From the NCBI RefSeq assembly GCF_958298935.1, contig NC_084921.1, positions 46,967,001 through 47,031,000 of the forward strand: 64,000 nucleotides of DNA. The letters run 5' to 3'. The translations under genes and the position numbers were made by a program. Shown here piece after piece: positions 48,743 to 60,327 of this stretch (positions are counted from its first letter, which is position 1; each line of letters starts with the position of its first letter). Source of the stretch: Phragmites australis (lineage: Eukaryota; Streptophyta; Magnoliopsida; Poales; Poaceae). Under the pieces are notes generated by a model. The model saw only the letters and a list, made by a program, of their open reading frames with translations. It was not told where the DNA came from and made no database searches.

Positions 48743-51700
48743 TTAACACGAGGGCTTCTTTGAGCAAGTGTCAGAGGTATGGAGGAATGAAAAGAAAGGC
48801 CACACTTTGATGGAAGAATGGCAAAATAAGATTAGAAGGCTTCGGCAATACTTGAGGGGCTGGTCAAAGAATGGATGTGGCAAGTATAAGGAGAAAGAAG
48901 AAATCACCAAGAAGGTAGATGAGTTGGATAAAAGGGCTGAAAATGTTTTACTTCTGCCAGATGAATTAGATATGTTGTGTTGCCTCATATAAAGATTAAC
49001 CCTCTTGTTAAGAGAAAAGGTGATAGCCTGGTTTCAACGCTCTAAAACAACTAAACTCTTAGGAGATAGGAACACGAAGTATTTTCAGCAGATTGCAACT
49101 GGCAAACACCGGAAAACAGTAACTTTCAGCTAGAGCATGACACTAGAATAATTAGAGGGGAGGCTGAGTTTAAAGAACACATTACCACATATTACAGAGG
49201 TTTGTTTGGCCTTATAGAGAGTGATCAATTTTTTATGATTGAGATTCAATGGGGAGACATCCCTCAAGTAACAAATGTGAAAAATGTCTTGCCCGTAGAA
49301 AGGTTCCCTGAAAAGGAAGTTAAAAATATTGTATTTCAAATGGAACACAAGTGTACTGGGAAATCATAAAAGCTGATTTGATAGCTTTATTTTATGATTT
49401 CCAAGGAGGAGTACTTCCTCTTTATAGTCTTATTTGGGATCAACATGCTTCTACCAAAGAGCAAAGAGGCGACGAGAATCCAGCAATATGCCTTTTGAAT
49501 GTAAGTTTTAAATCTTCACTAAAATAGCTACAAATAGAAGATGGGTAGTGCAAAGGTAGTGAGAGAAACGCAAACAACCTTTATGTTAGGACGGCATATC
49601 ATGGAAGGGGTAGCAATTCTTCATAAAACAATCCATAAATTACATAGAAGATAAATTGAGTAATCCTCAAAGTAGATTTTGAGAAGACGTAAGACAAGTT
49701 TAAATAACCTTTCTTACAACAAACACTCAGAAGAAGAGGTGGAAAGAATAGGTTTTCTCCAACATGGTGTACGTGTGTTGAACAACTTGTAACAAGGAGT
49801 GAAGGTATAAAAGTTAATGATGATATTGAGAGGTATTTTCAAACCATGAAGGGGCTAAGACAGGGGATTATTTATCACCTATTCTATCCGATATGACATG
49901 CTAGCTATTTTCATTGATAAAGCGAAGGTGGATGGTTAAATTCAGGGGATTGTACCTCATTTAGGAGACACTTACTCTCTATATTATAATATATAGATGA
50001 CACTATTCTTTTTATGGAACATAATATAGAGCAAGCTAAGAATATGAAGCTATTGTTTTGTGCATTTGAGCGAATGTTGGGCTTGAAGATCAATTTTCAT
50101 AAAAATAAATTATTGTGTTATGGAGAGGCTAAAGTTTTTGAGGGATAATACTTATAAATATTTGATTGCCAGATAGGGACTTACACCTTTAGATATGTCA
50201 TAATCCCTATGCATCCCAAAAAGATAAGCAACAAAGATTGGAAAACCATTGAGGAATGCTTCCAAAATAAGATGAGTAGTTGGAAAGGGAAACAATTTTC
50301 CGTTGGGGGGACATTTAATTCTAATTAACTTTGTGCTAAGTAATCTAGTTATGTATATGTTGTCTTTTTTAAAGTCCCTAGAGGAATACTAAAAAAGTTG
50401 GACAACTGTAGATCTAGATTTTTTTGGGCAAAGTGATAAACAAAAGAAAAGGTATAGACTAATCAAATGTGGGATCTTATGTAGACCTAAGATCAATGAG
50501 CCTTGGGAATCCAAGATCTTGATGTACGGACCAAATGTTTAGTCAGCAAATGGCTCTTTAAGCTTATCAATGAAGATGTGATGTGGCAACAATTGACATC
50601 TCTACTATATAAAGCAGGAGTTGATCATGCATCTTCCCTCCCCCCTCCTTCGCCCACTCCACCTAATAAAAAACCCAAAAATACAGACGAAAAACCATCA
50701 GAACCACCCAAACAGAAAAAAACCCAGACACAATCATTGTTCCTTACCCTCCTGCCCAGATCATCGCGCAGCCCCGCCCCCAGCTTCTCCACCCCCTGCA
50801 CAGCGCCCTCCCCCTGCCCCCATTCTCACCACAACGACAATGGAGATGGGTACAGGGTCCCACCACTGCTTTTGCCTTGGCCTCACCGCATGCCTCCGCC
50901 CCTCTCCCTCCCCCCTACGACGTCCCCACCGCACTCACCCTTCGACCTGAGCCCTCCGCCACCGCCTCTGGAACCCCACGCACGCCCCACCCGATGGATG
51001 CGTTGCCCTGGCCTCCCTCTCCCTGGATCTGCCGTCGGTTCGTCACACCCTCCTTCGTTGGGGGACCAAGGTCCATCGGTCACACACTCCCACTCGTGCA
51101 TTGTCGCTTCGTCTCACTGCTAGGTCCGTGTGCGTGCGTGATCGGGGTTGGACCTGTGCGTCCCTACTGATGGTGGTGGGGGGTAGCCTGATTTGTCGTC
51201 GTGCCACGGCGTGCTAGGGTGGGTGGATCATGGTTTTGGTTGGTATTCGTGCCAGTGGAGCCGGTGGACACGAGTGCCCAGGCGGTGGAGGTGCGGAGGG
51301 ATGTCAGCTCGGACACGGCAGCCTCCATCATCCTCAACGGCGGCGTCGGCACGTGCCTCTTCCCTCTCACACGGAGCGGGCCCAAACCAGTGGGGGACAA
51401 ATTGACTCAACAGAATGAACTGGTTTCTGAAGTTGCATTAGTGTAACTTACTGGCCAAAGTGACACCTTTAGATATTGTCTACATAAAGTCGGCATATTT
51501 ACTGCTCAATCTATGTATAAAGCTTTGCTCAATCATGACATCGTTCAGACAAGTCGATTCCTTTGGAAACTCAAGCCCCTCTAAAGATAAAAGATATATT
51601 TTTGGTATTTGAACAGATGGGTTATTCTAACAAAAGACATCTTAGCTAAACATAGATGGCATGGTAGTGATCGATGTTTTTTTAACAACAATGGGACTAT

Positions 51701-52217
51701 GCAACACTTGTTTTTTTAAATGCTATTTTGCTAAATTTATTTGGTGATCGGTTCAGATTGCATTGGGTTTACAACCACTAAACAATGTAGCACGTTTGTT
51801 TGGAGATTGGCTACGGAATATAGACTCAACATTGAGACCTCCAGTTCTGGTTGGACAAATGTTTTATGTTGTGCTATACTGTTGAGTAGGAAAGGTATAG
51901 CCAAATTCTTTTATGCAGGTCATTTAGGGAAACTCATTGGATTCTCTTCTGTTCCTTGCTACAAAAGGAGACAACAAGGAAAACGACGAGATAGGCATGC
52001 CACACTCCGAAGACAATTGTCATATAGATATTCGTTAAAAACTGGTTATGCTTACTAATAAGCTTTGTGCGAATTTATTTCCATCATGTTTGTTTTATGA
52101 ACTTTTGCTATTTATTGGCAATTACTTTGTAGCCTACGGCTGGAATTTGTAATAATTAATAGTTGAGTGCATGTCTTATATAGAAGTCGAAATAAATAAA
52201 TTACTTTATTAAAAAAA
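48743..52217 (+). mobile_element. LINE (non-LTR retrotransposon) relic
   Basis: A decayed reverse-transcriptase gene can be followed across frames. The blocks are TKLLGDRNTKYFQQIA; then GLRQGDYLSPIL (49855-49890), the expected GLRQGDPLSP motif; then a decayed YxDD region, MTLFFLWN in one frame; then KLLLCAFERMLGLKINFHKN; then LDVRTKCLVSKWLFKLINED (50515-50577). After the inserted segment come FRYCLHKVGIFTAQSMYKAL, RFLWKLKPP and a zf-RVT-like end (near 51480-51720). It closes with an A-rich tail at about 52210-52217. This order is typical of plant L1-type LINEs. Many stops and shifts show it is dead. The 5' endonuclease half is missing, as is usual for truncated LINE copies. Confidence 0.82.
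50599..51400 (+). mobile_element. Helitron-like insertion within the LINE, with gene fragment
   Basis: LINE similarity stops at MWQQL and the next text is TCTCTACTATATAAAGCAGG, preceded by A. TC followed by CTACTA is how plant Helitrons begin, and almost the same 20 bases occur at 55259. The insert is C-rich (Pro/Ser open frames). It includes a frame at 51230-51400 with VEPVDTSAQAVEVRRDVSSD and LNGGVGTCLFPLTRSGP, which looks like a captured exon of a gene I cannot name. LINE coding resumes near 51405. I do not see the CTRR end or 3' hairpin, so the right border is uncertain. Confidence 0.5.
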
Positions 52218-52680
52218 ATGTGGACATACTGTCCGCTGGATGGTCCAGATCCAGCACTCTGGCAGGAAAAGAGATCGGGAGGAATTGGCATTTCCGGCCG
52301 CAGCCTTTTGCTTTGACACGCTAGTTGTGCTGACGGGCCGCAGCCTCCCATGTTGCAGACTGCAGACTCAGGCAGCCAGCAGGCCCGCCACCCGCACGTC
52401 AGTCTCACTGGCGACCCGTCCGCGGTCGCGTGCCGCTCACCGTTCGCTTAAGCTGATTTTTCCGCGGGCGTGCGACCTCCCATGTTTCCGCAACGCCAAC
52501 GTGCCCACGGACTCCACTGCACTCACAGGTAGACTGACAATTAGACTCTGGTCTGGGTTCGGATCCACATTTTTCGTCAATAGGTTTAACAGGTCAGTAC
52601 TCAAAATGGATTGGATTAGACTCGGGTTTTAAATTTTGCCTGTAGAGGTTCACGGATCGTCCAAAATGTTAGATAGAACC
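52218..52680. other. Spacer after the LINE, no gene
   Basis: A GC-rich stretch has unrelated open frames on both strands. From about 52545 it turns into a phrase (GGGTTCGGATCCACA, ACTCGGGTTTTAAA) typical of a grass repeat whose partner lies near 53215-53345. Confidence 0.4.
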
Positions 52681-53345
52681 ATACGATACAACCCAACCCA
52701 TCTAGCCTAGCCCAACTCTTTCTAGCCCAGCCCACGTCACCTTATTCCCATAGCATCCCTAGTTCCCACCGCATCATATAGCACCTCGCCGTCATCTGTC
52801 CATCGCCTCCCCGCTATCGCCGCTCGCCTGGCCATCCCCACCCCGCTATTGTCATCTCCCCACGTTGTCGCTCGCTTGGCCATCCTCACCCTGCTGTCGT
52901 CGCTAGCCTTGTCGCCGTCGTCCCACAGCTCTTAGTCGCCGCCGCCCCACAGCCATCGCCCGCCCAGCTGCCGTCCGCCGCCGCCTCGTAGCCGTCACCC
53001 GCTTGTTCTACATCTCCCAGCAGCCGTTGCCCCGCAACTATCACCTGCTCGACCGTTGTCTCTTGGCCGCTATCTCTCGGCCACCGTCGCCCCACGACTA
53101 TCGTTTGTCTGGCTGCCATCTCTCGGCCTCCGCCATCGCCACTCGACAGCAATCGCTTGGTCGCCACCACGTGCCTAGCCGATTGATAGCCATCGCACCG
53201 CTGAACTGAACCCGATAAGTTCAGGTTCGAGTTATAATTTTCACTCGTTTGCTAATTTAGGTTCAAGTTGGGTTAGAGTTGACAGGTTTCAGGTCAGGCA
53301 TGAATTTGCTCCATCCGGACTCGATCCGATCCATTGCCAACCCTA
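52680..53345. repeat. Degenerate CCATCGCC-rich repeat inside an inverted-type element
   Basis: Between 52780 and 53200 short units around GCCATCGCC, CTCGCCTGGCC and TCTCGGCC recur irregularly, every 25-40 bases, without a maintained frame. They are flanked by loosely inverted text: GGGTTCGGATCC on the left, GGACTCGATCCGATCCATTG on the right. This is probably a decayed non-autonomous element; the family is not recognised. Confidence 0.5.
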
Positions 53346-53407
53346 CTCACTGGTCGAGCCGGAAGCTACCATAGCAGTGAATTAACTGATTGGTCGCTCG
53401 TCGACTA

Positions 53408-54771
53408 GAAGATTTTTTGTTTTTATATTTAAAAATCAAAAAATGCAAAAATAAACATCCTATGAAAAAAAATTATAAAAATAGACGCTTATTGCCCTTT
53501 GGAAGGGGGCAGGTTTTAAAATAAAATAATTAATTTGTTCTCTTACCCTTAACATTCAAAATACTATCGAAATTATCGTAAAAAAAATTCTAAAATTTTT
53601 AGTGGTGTAGAGGATACTATGATATAACTCAAAAAAAAAGAACAGACAAAAATATGATGTACAATGAAATTTGTCTTTTTTATTTCTCATAGTACATATC
53701 GTATTAGGAGTTGACTTTTTTCAGTATTTTTTATGATTATTTTGATAATATTTTGAATTTTGAAAGTATTGAAACGTTGTATTTTAATTTTTTTAATGTG
53801 TCGCCGGTTAGAATGATGACATGTTTATTTCTTTAAACCTGTCGCCGCTTCAGACAGTGTTTGATTGAAGGGATCAAACCTGAATGAGATAGAATCATCT
53901 CTGTTTTTAGCTCGTTCAGTTGTTTGGTGAATATTCTATGAAGATGTTGGATGGACCGGGCCTAGAAAAAGAGTGTGAAGAAGCCATCCACGTGGCCTGC
54001 TCGTGATGCGATAGAAGAAAGCTAGCTAGCTACCTGTTGTTTGTACGTGTGTTCATATTTTTTATTTAACTTTTAATTTTATTTAGAGTATAAGAGTAGT
54101 TTAAAAATTCTAAATGATTTTATGATTAAACTATATTTCACTAACAACCCTTTTTAATTGGTATGATCCAAAAAGCGGTGCCAATATTTAATTAAAACTC
54201 TCCAAATAATCCTACTTTTATAAATTCTAGCAAATTTTAATACCTCAAATAAATTCCTAAAAATCTAGGGAAATTCACTAATATTCTTCTCATGTGATGT
54301 ACTAATTTATAAAAATATTTATAACCTTAGGTTATTTGATAAAAAAATGAGTTCCTTTGTAATGCTCTATTTATATGTATTTTTATAATTTCATATGATA
54401 CTATCTTTTTAATTCAATTTGAATTCAAATAATTTCAAACATGCACAAAACCAACAATTAAGAGGTAAGTTCACCAAATGATCATCATAACCAACTCAGC
54501 TCATCTAATCCATCAAACTAAACTAGAAATTGGCTCATCCTATCCACTATAATTCAACCAACTAAACAGAAAACTGATTTATCTTATTCATCCAACCAAA
54601 CAAAAAATTGGATCATCTCATCTTCAAAAACAGAGATAATCTTATCTCATTTAACATTGCCCTCTCACCAAATACATTCTAAGAGAACAATAGGTGCATA
54701 TCGCCCTTTTTCAAACGAACACTTATTTTTGTATTTTTTATTTTTTAAATATAAAAACAAAAATAATTCTC
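53408..54771. mobile_element. Foldback/MULE-like element carrying a nested insertion
   Basis: The left arm (53408-53500, with TTTTTGTTTTTATATTTAAA) and the right arm (about 54690-54771) are inverted copies over about 60-70 bp. Both arms also share the GCCCTTT...GGGC-type phrase seen in the MITE at 48141-48706, so the two may be one family. A direct repeat of 20-21 bp (TTGGTCGC-CGT-GACTAGAA) lies outside both arms at 53390-53410 and 54788-54807. That is longer than a Mutator target duplication, so the exact ends are unclear. No coding capacity. Confidence 0.6.
53859..54682. mobile_element. Non-autonomous inverted-repeat element nested in the foldback element
   Basis: The left text GTTTGATTGAAGGGATCAAA followed by AATGAGATAGAATCATCTCT is matched in inverted orientation by the right text ending CTCTCACCAAATACATTCT (with AGAGATAATCTTATCTCATT). 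Inverted similarity runs about 50 bp. The family is not certain (Tourist- or hAT-like). I saw no clear target duplication. Confidence 0.5.
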
Positions 54772-55258
54772 GGCCAAAATGGCAGAGTTGGTCGCACGTG
54801 ACTAGAAAACACAGAAACACGCCACGCCAGCCTTCCGATTCACGCAATCTCGTCTCCACACGACTGCGTCATGCAGCCTTCGATGCCACACGCACACATC
54901 CCCCTCACCCCCTACCAATCCGGCAGACCGCCGCCGCCACCGCCAACCCCACCCCGCATGCGCAAACCAGCAAGTCCTTTCGCGTTTCCGCCTTCTGCTG
55001 CACGGGCACGAGCTCCACCCCTTGCCCTAACGGACTCGTTTGCCTAAAAACAATCGTGGGTCATTTTTATCGCGTGAGGTGTGACCATGGGATGGGATGA
55101 CACCGCACGCCGCGACCACGGTGGCCTGGACGGTGGGCCATGCTCGGAAGTTGTTTGATCATATGTCGCAACGAGATCAACACAGGAGTTTCGTTCCAAT
55201 GTAAGTAACTGATGAATTACGTCGGGAGTATATACTTCGCATGTGTATTTTTCACTAT

Positions 55259-56230
55259 TCTCTACTATATAAAGCAGAAGTTGATCTTGCTTGCCCCTAA
55301 ACTCTAGAATTGATCATACTTGTGTTGGTGATATACCCTAGAGACGATCACATATGCAGATTGGATATGTGAGTGAGATTTAATATGATTAAAGGTTCAT
55401 TAGTGTTTAGAGTCATAGTAGGTTTTAATGTGATTAAAGTTCTATTAGCGTGCTCTATATAAGAGAAGGCAGGGGCCATAGGCGAATAGATTGGACCACC
55501 AAAAACTCTGACCGTCATCTTTTTCTGAACTCCCTATGAAACCCTAACCGGTTGTGGTGCTAGCACTCTGGCATATGACGTTTTATTCCTATACGTGTGG
55601 ATATCGTGGAAGCACTACTGCCGTTGCTGCGGTGCTGATCGGCGATAAGGATCCTCTAGTAGATAAATTTTGATTTATACTAGCGTAGCATATCCGTCCC
55701 CATCAGCTTGCCGCTCCCACCTCCCTTCCCTAATCCCACCTAATAAAAACCCTAAAAAAACTAATCTCTACATTCTGTATCATGCCCCCATCCCACCTTC
55801 CCCTCTCACGCTAAAATCCGGGAAAAAAAAACCACAAACTAAAAACCATACCGTCTTATTCGTTTGTCATCCTTCCCTAACCGCTCGCCCTGGTCCACGC
55901 CGCCACTTCCATGCGCGCATTCCCATACCTAACCCCTCCCCATCGTGCCTCGATATCACCCCAACCGATGGCCTGGTGCGGTGCCCCGATATGTCCTGCA
56001 CGTCCGCGCTTGACACAGAGCTCTGCCGTGGGGCGCTCCCCTCCGACGTGTTCAAGCGGTGGTGCACCGCGCGCAGAGCCTGACCGCTTGAAGAGGCGGA
56101 ACCAGAGGTGCTGGTGCCTCCAGTTCTGATGGTGGTGGACACCGCCGACCGCTCCACTACCGGACGGCTCCTAGACTCGTCGGGCAGAAGAAGAAATTGC
56201 CGATTGCGGTAGAGCTCACAACAAGGATTA
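55259..56230 (+). mobile_element. Helitron-like remnant, interrupted by a copia-type LTR
   Basis: TCTCTACTATATAAAGCAGA at 55259 nearly repeats the start of the insert at 50599. The next shared phrase, CCACCTAATAAAAA with flanking CT-rich text, is 50-70 bases further in that insert but 480 bases further here (55736). The difference is the LTR-like insert at 55323. The C-rich part runs to about 56230 with no gene recognised. No CTRR end was found. Confidence 0.4.
55323..55660 (+). mobile_element. Copia-type LTR fragment
   Basis: It starts TGTTGGTGATATACCCTAG, closely like the TGTTGG...GCCCTAGAGG start of grass Angela/BARE-type copia LTRs. A TATA-like CTCTATATAAGAG lies at about 55453-55465, where an LTR promoter would be. 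Its 3' end and a target duplication are not clear. It explains the extra 400 bases relative to the related insert at 50599. Confidence 0.5.
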
Positions 56231-56266
56231 TTCACGTGATATCATTCTGAATTCTGAGCATTTCAG

Positions 56267-56743
56267 GACACGGATATTGTGTGGTTCAGAAACTCGTTGT
56301 CGCACTTCTACCCGGATGGGGACTTCCAAATCACGCGCGACCACTTCACCGGCGACCCGGACGACCTGCGCAACAACCCCAACAGCGGGTTCACGTACGT
56401 GCGGTCCAACATGGAGACGATCGAGTTCTACAATTTCTAGTACGCGGCGCGGGAGAAGCACCCGGGGTTCCACGACCAAGCCGTGCTTAACTTCATAAAG
56501 CGTGACCCGTACCTCGCCGAGCTCGGCGTCAGGATCAGGTTCCTTAGCACCGAGCTCTTCGGTGGCCTCTGCGAGCCCAGCCGGAACATGAGCAGGGTCT
56601 GCACCATGCACGCCAACTGCTGCATCGGGGCTGAAGCGGAAGATCAGTGACCTCAACGCCATGCTCTGCGACTGGAGGAGGTTCATGGCGCTGCCCCGCC
56701 AAGATAAGCATTCTGTTAATTGGACCGTACCACAGAACCGCAG
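56267..56743 (+). pseudogene. Nucleotide-diphospho-sugar transferase exon, broken copy 1
   Basis: After an acceptor (TTTCAG) the frame reads DTDIVWFRNSLSHFYPDGDF, then DHFTGDPDDLRNNPNSGFTY and LSTELFGGLCEPSRNMS. This is the core of the plant family related to At4g15970, a predicted Golgi glycosyltransferase with a DxD-type metal site (here DTD). TAG at 56438-56440 stands where Trp is expected (FYNF-YAAREK). A later extra G puts LKRKISDLNAML out of frame. The piece ends at a GT donor at 56744. Only this exon is present. Confidence 0.8.
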
Positions 56744-57186
56744 GTAATCAAGACATATTTCATAATATATATATATATGAAATATATTTGGTACTCTGAG
56801 AGTATGTACTCTTATATACGTATTTCATAATATAGAAAATATCTCATATGATAAATAGTATATATATGGTGCATGTAAGTATATAAAATCATCCAAATAG
56901 TATGTATAATTTTTTATAGTTTGTATATATATTTTTAGTATATTACATTTTATATATAAATATAAAGATATTATCAAAATCTATTAAAATTGATAGACTT
57001 ATTTTTAATTTTTATATGTAATTCGCATCGAAATATATATGGTGTAAAGTAGTATTCTACATCTTAAAGCTTAACACCAACCAACCAACAAAAACAACCC
57101 AGCCCACTTCCTTAAAACTGTAGCATCCGGCCCAACTTATCTTCCCGTTGATTACTGTAGCATGAGCCCAACCCACCTCGCCACCT
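56744..57186. repeat. AT-rich spacer, partly shared with the flank of copy 2
   Basis: Text such as GTAATCAAGACATATT, AATATCTCATRTRATAAAT and AAATCTATTARAATTGATAG recurs after copy 2 (57574-57860). The duplication therefore includes 250-300 bases of downstream sequence. From 57060 to 57186 a different, C-rich stretch (AACCCAGCCCACTTCC) precedes copy 2. Confidence 0.65.
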
Positions 57187-57573
57187 GCGGGTTCACGTAC
57201 GTGCGGTCCAACACGGAGACGATCGAGTTCTACAAGTTCTAGTACGCGGCGCGGGAGAAGCACCTGGGTTCCACGACCAGGACGTGCTCTACTTCATCAA
57301 GCACGACCAGGCCGTGCTCAACTTCATCAAGCACGACCCGTACCTCGCCGAGCTCGGCGTCAGGATCAGGTTCCTCAGCACCGAGCTCTTCGGCGGCCTT
57401 TGCGAGCCCAGCCGGAACATGAGCAGGGTCTGCACCATGCACGCCGACTGTTGCATCAGGGCTGAAGCGGAAGATCAATGACCTCAACGCCGTGCTCCGC
57501 GACTGAAGGAGGTTCATGGCGCTGCCCCGCCAAGATAAGCATTATGTTAATTGGACCGTACCACAGAACTGCA
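57187..57573 (+). pseudogene. Nucleotide-diphospho-sugar transferase exon, broken copy 2
   Basis: This is a truncated duplicate of copy 1, starting at GFTYVRSNTETIEFYKF. It has the same TAG in place of Trp (57240-57242) and the same out-of-frame shift at the LKRKIND part. It has its own 27-base internal duplication (DVLYFIKHD then AVLNFIKHD). Its expected DxD part is missing. It ends at the same donor as copy 1. Confidence 0.8.
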
Positions 57574-58056
57574 GGTAATCAAGACATATTCCATAACACT
57601 TGATTGCTCCAGTTTCTTAAGACTGCAAATGCAAATACCATCACATGAAAAAACCAATGAGAGAGGTCCAGTAACATAAGGAATATCTCATGTAATAAAT
57701 GATGTATACATGGTATGTGAGTATATAAGATTATTTAAGTGGTATGTATATTTTTTTAAAGTGATTTGCATATATCTTTTGAGTATATTATATTTTATGT
57801 ACAAATATAAAGGTATTATTAAAATCTATTAGAATTGATAGTACTTCTTTTCAATTTTTCATATAGCTCACAGTAGAGTATCTTAGAATAAATATATAAG
57901 TATAATTATAATGATAAATGAGTATATTCAGTTTATTTATATAGTATATTATAGTAGTGAGTATGTACTTACAGGAGTACAAACTATATATATATATATA
58001 TATTACACCCAATCTGATGCTACTGTTCATATGGTCCTACGTATGTATATATATGG

Positions 58057-58060
<4 letters not shown>
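57574..58060. repeat. AT-rich flank shared with copy 1
   Basis: It repeats the flank of copy 1 as far as about 57860, then turns into TA-rich text with GTATGTACTTACAGGAGTAC near 57962. No gene. Confidence 0.5.

Positions 58061-58130
<70 letters not shown>
58061..58130. repeat. (AT)35 microsatellite
   Basis: Seventy bases of perfect alternating AT are flanked by further TATA-rich sequence. The Tyr-Ile open frames across it are artefacts. Perfect AT tracts of this length form cruciforms and are prone to slippage. Confidence 0.95.
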
Positions 58131-58135
<5 letters not shown>

Positions 58136-59040
58136 TATACGTGTATGCATGTATATACGTATTCATATATTTACACGTATAATATATTTTTTTGGAAATT
58201 CCAGAAAATAGTGAAAGGTATAATAGTTATATTGATAAATCGGTTGAAATAATTCAAATGCACAGAAAAATATCTAAAACTCAAAAAAAATATGAAATAA
58301 ATTTTGTTAGGTTCGTATTACTATCGTCTACATATTAAAATTATGTGCATACATAAAAATAATATTGTTTTCCCTATAATTAAATGAATATATTAAATAT
58401 TAGTAAATTCATAAATAAATATTGAGTGCCCAAAATTGGTGAACATAATTTTCTTAGTCTTCTTTTATCATGTTCTGTGTAAAAAAATAGGCGCGGCGTA
58501 TGCTCGCTAATCCGCCTAGTTTCTATTGAAGATTTCAACTTTATGCAGAAGTTGGCGAAACCCCCGCCTATATCTCCACTGCCGGCGGCCTTCGTCCGCT
58601 CCATCCACGCCGCGGTAGCCCAAGACGCTTGCCATCCTCATCGCTTAACCTTGCCCTTTCGCACCATTCTGTCATCTTTTGCTGTCCCACCTTTTCCCTG
58701 TCTTGCAGTGGTGCCACCTAGGAGCTCATCGGACGCGTTTGTGCCTCCCATTCGAGTAATTACAGTGGTTTGAAGGTATCAAAACAAAATTTCTTGTGCT
58801 TCGCAAATCTGAATATGTTTCCTCAATTCTTCCATTGTATTTCTCTAAGCTACACTGCTATGTGTTCAGTTCTTCCATTGGATTTAGGTGGCTTGGATCT
58901 TAGTGATTGCAATCGTCTGCTATCTAGAGCTTATACGTGCATGATTTACCCTATTACATAGGATGTGCCATTATGCTTGCCCAAACTAGGTTACTCTTGC
59001 CATTTGCCTCTTGCATCAAGTAACAAACTATAATGCTTAG
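58131..59040. other. Intergenic, no gene recognised
   Basis: The sequence is AT-rich with one GC-richer patch (58540-58760) that has an open frame (PPPISPLPAAFVRSIHAAVA) without a family match. The last bases, TAATGCTTAG, look like the acceptor of the next fragment. Confidence 0.4.
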
Positions 59041-59140
59041 GACGGCGAGGGGGAGCGCGTCCGGGAGGACCTGCTGCTGCTGGAGGCCACCCGGGAGGGC
59101 AAGTGCTGCCCGCGCTGTAGGTTCTACATGGAGCTGTCCG
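59041..59140 (+). pseudogene. RBR-type E3 ubiquitin ligase exon fragment
   Basis: Between an AG acceptor (59039-59040) and a GT donor (59141), one frame reads GEGERVREDLLLLEATREGK then CCPRCRFYMELSG. CPRCRFYVE is the IBR zinc-binding wording of plant RING-between-RING ligases. It is a single exon with no neighbours of the same gene in the window, so it is probably a captured or left-over fragment. The neighbouring AT-rich sequence shows no other exon. Confidence 0.5.
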
Positions 59141-60327
59141 GTGAGAGATATTTTACAAAAAAAAACTCCACTTTTCAGTCACTAAGAACATTATATACAG
59201 ACATATTCTTATACATAAATATCTGTAAGATATTATTACGAAGATGCTGTTTTTTTATATTCATGTTAGACAAGAAATCAAGAGTCATAGAATTGTCCTA
59301 ATGTTGGATCTTAGGTATCGTAGAGCACTATTGCTCTATGTATTGTTTTAGCATCATAAGATCCATTGCAACACTCGGGCATTGCAGTAGTGTCACTATT
59401 ATATCACATCATGATCCCCGCAGCACTTCACAACAACACCCACTAATGTACAGCTCTGAAACATCGATACTTCCAAATACCCATGTATCTGTATTAGATA
59501 TTATATTCGATACCAATACGTGTCGGATACTCGATGGATACATATCTGCCGAGTATCCGAATAAAAGTAAATATTGAAATTTTTAATGCTCCTTGAATAC
59601 TTATGGGATACATTTAGGATACGGCTCAGCACAGTCTATCCCCATCGCATCTCCCAGCAACATAACCTAATGACATTGCCTCTCACGCCTCCCTCTCGCT
59701 CGTTGCCACCACGCCCGCAGCGCCAATAGTGACACCCACCACCACCTTCTGGTGGTGAGTTTCCCTCCTCCCCGCCTCTCCTTTTCCTTCTCCTTTCTTT
59801 CACTCCCCATTTTTTAGATTTTTGATCGTCGGTGATTGATTGATCGTGTTCAGGCGGCAACAACAAGCAATACTGTGAGGGTGGTGGCTACAAGATGATG
59901 TTTGGGGCTGCAGGTGTCGTTGAAGCAGCCTCCTCACCGGCTTGCCTAACCCTAGCGCATGAGGACGATGGTGAAAGCCCATACTGCTGCCGTGGGCCGA
60001 TCTATTAGATATTAGCTAGTTGCCACGTCTAACTAAATACAAGTTGGAGACTTAAAGTAGAACATACGAGTAACTTATTACTGTTTTAAAAAAATAGTAA
60101 TACATATTTGCATATTGGGTTTTAAAAAATAACGTATCTCCATATCTCTATCGATCCGATACTAATACACATATTTGTTTCGGTACTGTCTAGATGTACC
60201 GAACAAGAACTCACCTGCAGGGGAGGATACCCCACCCCAGTACTACCACTACTTGCAAAGCTACAAATCTTTGCCACTTGTCAGATGTCTACAAAAGCAT
60301 CTACAATGTGGCCGACGCTGGGGAACG
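59141..60327. other. Intergenic repeat-like DNA before the kinase gene 3' end
   Basis: GATAC-rich phrases (GTGTCGGATACTCGATGGATAC near 59520 and ATCGATCCGATACTAATACAC near 60150) are loosely inverted and may mark a decayed element between about 59470 and 60190. No coding motif. The last 100-150 bases are the likely 3' UTR of the kinase gene. Confidence 0.45.

Noticed and set aside
57911..58252. Tyr/Ile-rich open frames over 58061-58130
   Set aside because: They are translations of the (AT)35 microsatellite.
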